In this document: positions 59,690-64,000 of the stretch, piece by piece
Layout: each line of letters opens with the position of its first letter
How positions within the stretch are numbered: position 1 is the first letter of the stretch
Assembly: GCF_954871325.1 (NCBI RefSeq)
Contig: NC_088778.1
Coordinates: 33,430,730-33,494,729 of the forward strand
From: Gordionus sp. m RMFG-2023
Lineage: Eukaryota > Nematomorpha > Gordioida > Chordodea > Parachordodidae
Direction of reading: 5' to 3'
DNA: 64,000 nucleotides
The notes under the pieces: generated by a model
What the model saw: the letters and a program-made list of their open reading frames with translations, nothing else
What the model was told of the DNA's origin: nothing
The model's database searches: none
Made by a program: the position numbers and the translations under genes

Positions 59690-62060
59690 TATATATCATC
59701 CAAGAGAAGAGTGAATACTTAAAAAATTAGACCGGCAAATTACATGGAAATCTGCTGGCGAAAGTAAAATCCTTCATTGGGGTCCCCTGAGATCTGTCTC
59801 ATTTTTTTTCCTATAATTTTAATGAAATTGAGAGCCTCGTTTCCAAACATGCCTAGGGTATTGGTAACGATAGGAATGAACATAGTGTTGGCGAGGCAAG
59901 CGTATTTATTTTTTTTAAGGATTTCTGACTTTTCGATAGCAGAAAATGAGAGGTTAGACTTGGCAGCAAAATCAACGCAAGTGAATACCATGTTAGCGGA
60001 AGACCATTAGACCAGGGTATGAGAGAAATACCATCCGGGCGTATGGCGTATTCGTTTGAAAGACCCACTGGTTCGAGGGTAGATGGGATATTAACTTTTT
60101 TGAGGGCGGCTAGTAAAATTTTATTGATAGATTTATGACAAGGTTGTCGTCCACGGGAGAACTTGCAGTGCAAGGGATGGTAAGCCTTCGATTCAATGAG
60201 CTGACCACAATCGATGCAGATGGAGGGAACTACGACATTACAGCCGAGGCGGAGGGCTATAGATATACGTAGCTGTTCGCCAGTCATGAGGAGACCAAGA
60301 TTGGCGCTGGGGATGGCTTCCAACCATTCGTAGCCAGAGTTTGCATTTAGTACCAAATTATTGGGATTTTCCTCAAAGGGCCTGTTCGATATAAGATATT
60401 CAACGGAACGGGCGATCAGAGGAGCATCCCAGTCTTTTTGGGTACTGGAAGCGGGACGGGAAAGGGTGGGAGAGCAGTTGTTGTCCCAAGAGGTGAGGGC
60501 CTGTGAGAGGTCAGTATCTGAAGGAGTAGATCCATTGTCGATAATAGATTGAGCAGCAAGACGAGATGAGATAAAGGCTGAGAGGGAAAGTTGTAAGGGG
60601 GATCGGATACCAATACCACCAGACTTGCATGGAAGGGTGGCCTGAAGCCAAGATGAATTGGAGAATTTAAGGTTTAATATGTTTTCTAGGAGATCCTTAA
60701 TATGGGTTTCGTGGGAAACTAGCAAATGGCTGCATTTGAAGATCGGTGAGGATCTCAGGGCATAGAGGATTTTGGGTATATTAAAATAGTTTTTGATTAA
60801 AAAAAAGGATTTATGAGCGGGTAGGTAATTAAAAAGTGAGTTTAAATTAGATAAATTGTCGAGGGATTTGTTTAAAAAAGTTTCGATTGCTTTTTCACCC
60901 CCTATCGGTGATCCAAGAGGTGTCATCTCTTCTCTGTTGATGGCGAGGAATGTGGTTTTTGAAGGGATGGATGTTGTAGGGTTTAAGAAGCAAATCTCAC
61001 ATTTGGGGAAGTTGAGAGATAGTCCTGTTATATAAGAGAGATTTTCGATGATGGGAGGTATGGACATGACTGTGGAGAGGTTGCCTGAGACTATACCGTC
61101 ATCGAGGTACCAGGAATTTAGAGTGAGGTTAGATATAGATTGAATATCTAGGATTATCTTGTGTATCCCGATGCAAAAAAGGGCTGGGCCTAAGGGGTCT
61201 CCTTATTGGATTCCCTCCTGAGATTTTATTATGTTGTTATTGTACTTTAAAAAAGTAGGGCTAGAGTAACTGTTGAAAATGTATGTAGAATATTGAGGAT
61301 ATTTGTGGCAAAACAAGGGAACGAAATATTGACGTTTGATTGTATTGAAAGCATTTTTGAAATCAAGTTTTAAAACGACATTGTCAGGAATATTATTTGA
61401 GAGGGTAATGCGAGCAAGATGGGCCAAAATTTCAGATCCTCCAGGTACACCAAACCCTAGCTGAAGTGGCGACAGGAATGAAGAAAGAGATTCCTTTATT
61501 CGTGAGGCAATGATCTTAGAGATAGTCCTTCTGAAGAACGACCCAACAGCAATTGGGCGGATACCTCCATCCTTTTTTTTGAGGGCTATAAGGCGGGCAC
61601 CAAAGAGAATAGGAATGATAGGTGGTGGGAGGGGTCCATTGAGAATTAAATTTAATAACCTGGTAAGGTTCTGCAAGAGGGTTTTGCATGATATGTTAGG
61701 TTTTAAAATGTCTTGGATGAAAATAGCACGAATGCCATCAAGGCCTCCAGAAGAGTCTCTTTTGAAAGATCTGACAGCTTTGATCGTCTCATCAGAGTTG
61801 ATTTCAGGGGCTATATGATCGTTTTGGCTTGAGAAGGCAAATTCTGAATCACATGAAGGGTGTTTTAGAAGCAAGGCTTCTAGAGTGGACTCATTGTTTG
61901 GAGCTAAGGAATCTTCAGAGGTCATGACCCGAAGGGCTGAATTGATATTAAGGCTGTTTATTTTGTTTGAAACTATTTTAGCCTTATGGGCAATAGGGAG
62001 TGGATTGGATTGGTGGGTCTGAGGTGTAGGGGTTGGAATAGAGTCAGGGTTGAAAAGAAT
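59690..62060 (-). mobile_element. LINE with reverse transcriptase and restriction-like endonuclease, minus strand
   Basis: The best-preserved of three LINEs. From 62,060 down: a partial N-terminal region; RT from about 61,800 (DSSGGLDGIRA, ALKKKDGGIRPIAVGSFF, LKLDFKNAFNTI); GDPLGPALFC just after 61,203; catalytic WYLDDGIVSG near 61,110; a thumb/linker; then a zinc knuckle C-x2-C-x9-H-x3-C (CIDCGQLIES...YHPLHC near 60,200) and RPDGISLIPW of the endonuclease near 60,040. Two breaks are seen: CAA to TAA at 61,203-61,205 (expected IQQGDP) and a frameshift near 60,000, after which the frame continues as FTCVDFAAKSNL to the stop at 59,740. The 5' end is truncated. The clade is RLE-bearing (R2/NeSL-like group); exact family unknown. 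Antisense frames here are shadows. Confidence 0.88.
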
Positions 62061-63304
62061 TTATATATTAAATACAATTTTTTAATTCATACAAACATAA
62101 AATGGATATATTATCAAATATATGTTTTTTTTTAATTATAGTCTTAATTGTAGAAATAAAAAAATTAAATTAAATGCTTAATTAAATATTGATTTCTTAA
62201 TTGAAAAGAATAAGGGCACTAACGATATGGCGCGAGGTGCGAGTCAGTAAAAATATATTTTATTAACTAACTTCTTTTTCTTTTCATAAGGTATATATAC
62301 ATTTTTATAAGTCCAAATTAGAATACAAACAAAAAAGTAAAAATATTATAAAATATAAAAAATAAGGTTACGCCGTATGGTTACGCAATAAAGTTATAAA
62401 ATAATAAAAATTAGATTTAGAATACAAACGAAAAAGTAAAATAATATAAAATATAAAAAATAAAATAAAAATTAGATTACAACGCAACACATTTGGTTCA
62501 AAGGGGGGTGGTGAAAAATCAATATAAATATCGGATCAGTATCGGATCAGTTTTGAAGCAATATCGGATCGGATCGATCAAAAATATGTGGATAGGAACA
62601 GCCCTAAACATAAGCAATTAAATTATACTACAGTATTGGGCTGAATATTAGTTTTGGTTCAAAGTAATATATTGAGTTTTTTAAACAATATCTTCTATCT
62701 ATTTCTTGTTATAGTATTGCTATTGGTTTGACTATAATTGTTAATAAATTTAAAAAATAATTTAAAATTTTGTTTAAATAATATATAAATGGAATAGTGG
62801 CATAGCCAGGATTTATCCAATAATAAAATTTTACAGAGAATTTCATTATAGATTTTATTTAATATTAAAATACTATATATAACATCCCATTATGTAGCCA
62901 GATGTATTGAGCACTAAGCGCTCTTGTTTGATTGATCAAAATTTTGAAATCAATTGTTGCTAAAAATAAATAAAAAATTGATACATAAGATGTCATCTTA
63001 TAATATATTATTTTTGTGTAATTTTATTTATATTATAATTGTATATATGAGAATTTTTTTATAAAACGATCTTATATATTCTTTTTGTATAGTTTTATTT
63101 TATTATATATATATATTCGGAAAAAATAAATATTATTTTTGTATAGTTTTATTTTATTATATATATTCGGAAAAAAATAAATATTATTTTTGTATATATT
63201 TAATATTTATAAGTAACAACGGTAACGCGTTACTTTTTTCAGATGTAACGAGTAACAGTAACGCGTTTCTTTTTTGTAGTAACGTTTACAGCACTACTTA
63301 TAAC

Positions 63305-63900
63305 ATTTTACCTACAAATTTATTAAGTATTTTCAGGGTGTAAATTACCTATTTAAGATACTAGATATCTAATACTGGGTAAGGTGAGAGAACATTTATA
63401 TTAATTTGATCAAGCATATTTATTTAAAAAGATATTTACGATATAAATCGTTTTAAGGAGACGATTATATGCAAATGAAAAATATATATTTTATTTTTAA
63501 ATTTTTTTTACTCTAAAGCTGTAATGACAAATAGATTAGGTTAGAATATTTTTTTTACTAAAATATAAGTTCCCTTTAATTTTCCATAATAAAAATCTAA
63601 TTTTCTTTTTCAAAGTAATTGTTAATCCCGCTCACATATTCATTTGTATTATACTATTAGGCAGTATTTAAAAATTTTCACAAATGTAATAAAAACTAAT
63701 ACAATAAGTGTTTCTTTTAAAAAAAATTTAGAACATATAGACACCCTTGCAATATCTATAGGTTTTCTTATACATTATTGACATAAATATTTAAATTTTT
63801 ATTTATAATAAACAGTCATTTCATTATTAATGAATTATGAAATACAATAAACTTTATAGTTTTAATTTTCATTGAAAATCCAAAATTTTCTCTTTTAATA
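63305..63900. other. AT-rich flank, no gene seen
   Basis: Genomic sequence beyond element A up to the micro-exon candidate; nothing recognised. Confidence 0.4.
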
Positions 63901-63901
63901 G

Positions 63902-63925
63902 GTAACAACAAGTTCCGTAAACCAG
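63902..63925 (+). CDS. Candidate micro-exon (24 bp) near the right edge
   Basis: GT-AAC-AAC-AAG-TTC-CGT-AAA-CCA-G, bounded by acceptor tctcttttaatag and donor gtttct. Length is a multiple of three and it reads NNKFRKP in phase 1, like the exons of blocks X-Z. It starts with GT just after AG, as do the exons at 45,156 and 50,016. It may belong to a fourth block or to the continuation of Z beyond the transposon nest. A single exon of this size can arise by chance. Confidence 0.4.
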
Positions 63926-64000
63926 GTTTCTAATATTAACTATACGATGGGATAATCAATTTAATAACATTTTAGCCTTCTGATACATCGAAATTATTTC

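Larger units (their letters stand above)
55189..62606. mobile_element. hAT element B, inserted in A
   Basis: Ends are TAGGTCTGTGCCGATATT and, in reverse, TAGGGCTGTTCCTATCC, with repeated CCGATAT/GATCCGAT words inside both ends. The flanking 8-mers AATATAAG (55,181-55,188) and AACATAAG (62,607-62,614) match at 7 of 8 positions, as expected for an ageing duplication. It has itself received another hAT, a LINE and probably more, so its original content is small. Confidence 0.82.
54524..63296. mobile_element. hAT element A, outermost of a nest
   Basis: Ends are TAGTGCTGTAACGACGTTAC and, in reverse, TAGTGCTGTAAACGTTAC, followed on both sides by several GTAACG words typical of hAT subterminal repeats. 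Perfect 8-bp duplications CTTATAAC flank it (54,516-54,523 and 63,297-63,304). Without its inner insertion (55,189-62,606 plus one target copy) it is about 1.35 kb and shows no transposase of its own, so it was probably non-autonomous. Confidence 0.93.

Noticed and set aside
60361-61818. Plus-strand frames opposite the LINE
   Set aside because: Antisense shadows of the reverse-transcriptase and endonuclease coding sequence.

Overview
The window is strongly A+T-rich eukaryotic DNA, almost certainly from an invertebrate animal. It has genes split by GT-AG introns, decayed LINEs of the type with a C-terminal restriction-like endonuclease, nested hAT DNA transposons with 8-bp target duplications, many MITEs, and long CTTT/CCTT microsatellites. 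I cannot name the species. No rRNA, convincing tRNA, CRISPR array or bacterial-type operon was seen.

Layout. 1-9,000: two tandem copies of a glycine-rich secreted-protein gene. The second is readable as two exons (signal-peptide exon 5,897-6,048 and RGG/Tyr-rich exon 7,680-7,986). The first shows only its second exon (1,039-1,366), with its first exon presumably left of the window. A LINE fragment lies between the copies and a MITE has inserted in the second. 9,000-12,700: mostly non-coding, with a decayed minus-strand coding-like patch carrying a zinc-knuckle-like motif. 12,700-27,685: one enormous minus-strand exon (about 14.6 kb) encoding a Thr/Lys/Arg-rich tandem-repeat protein of about 4,900 residues. 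It is open except for one net 2-base shift near 22,430 and is partly built of near-identical 507-bp and 525-bp units. 28,400-33,300: a second decayed LINE, a coding-like relic, and MITEs.

33,379-63,925: the most interesting part. On the minus strand is a secreted-protein gene with five recognisable exons (36,521 down to 33,379). On the plus strand, 37,935-51,752 holds three tandem blocks of micro-exons of 12-33 bp, each with its own acceptor and donor. Nearly every one is a multiple of three and starts and ends in phase 1. Exon lengths and order are conserved between blocks (24-33-24-21-33-21-27-33-33) while the peptides diverge. This resembles the micro-exon genes of parasitic flatworms or the micro-exon effector genes of aphids, but I recognise no known family. 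A further micro-exon at 63,902-63,925 suggests that the array runs past the right edge.

54,524-63,296 is a nest of transposons: hAT element A (TSD cttataac) holds hAT B (TSD aatataag/aacataag), which holds a decayed minus-strand hAT, which holds hAT C (TSD catctagt). A fairly young LINE (59,690-62,060, minus) also sits inside B.

Together the host genes look like a repeat-rich locus of secreted, fast-evolving proteins (Gly-rich, Thr/Lys-rich and micro-exon-encoded). Shared function is inference only.
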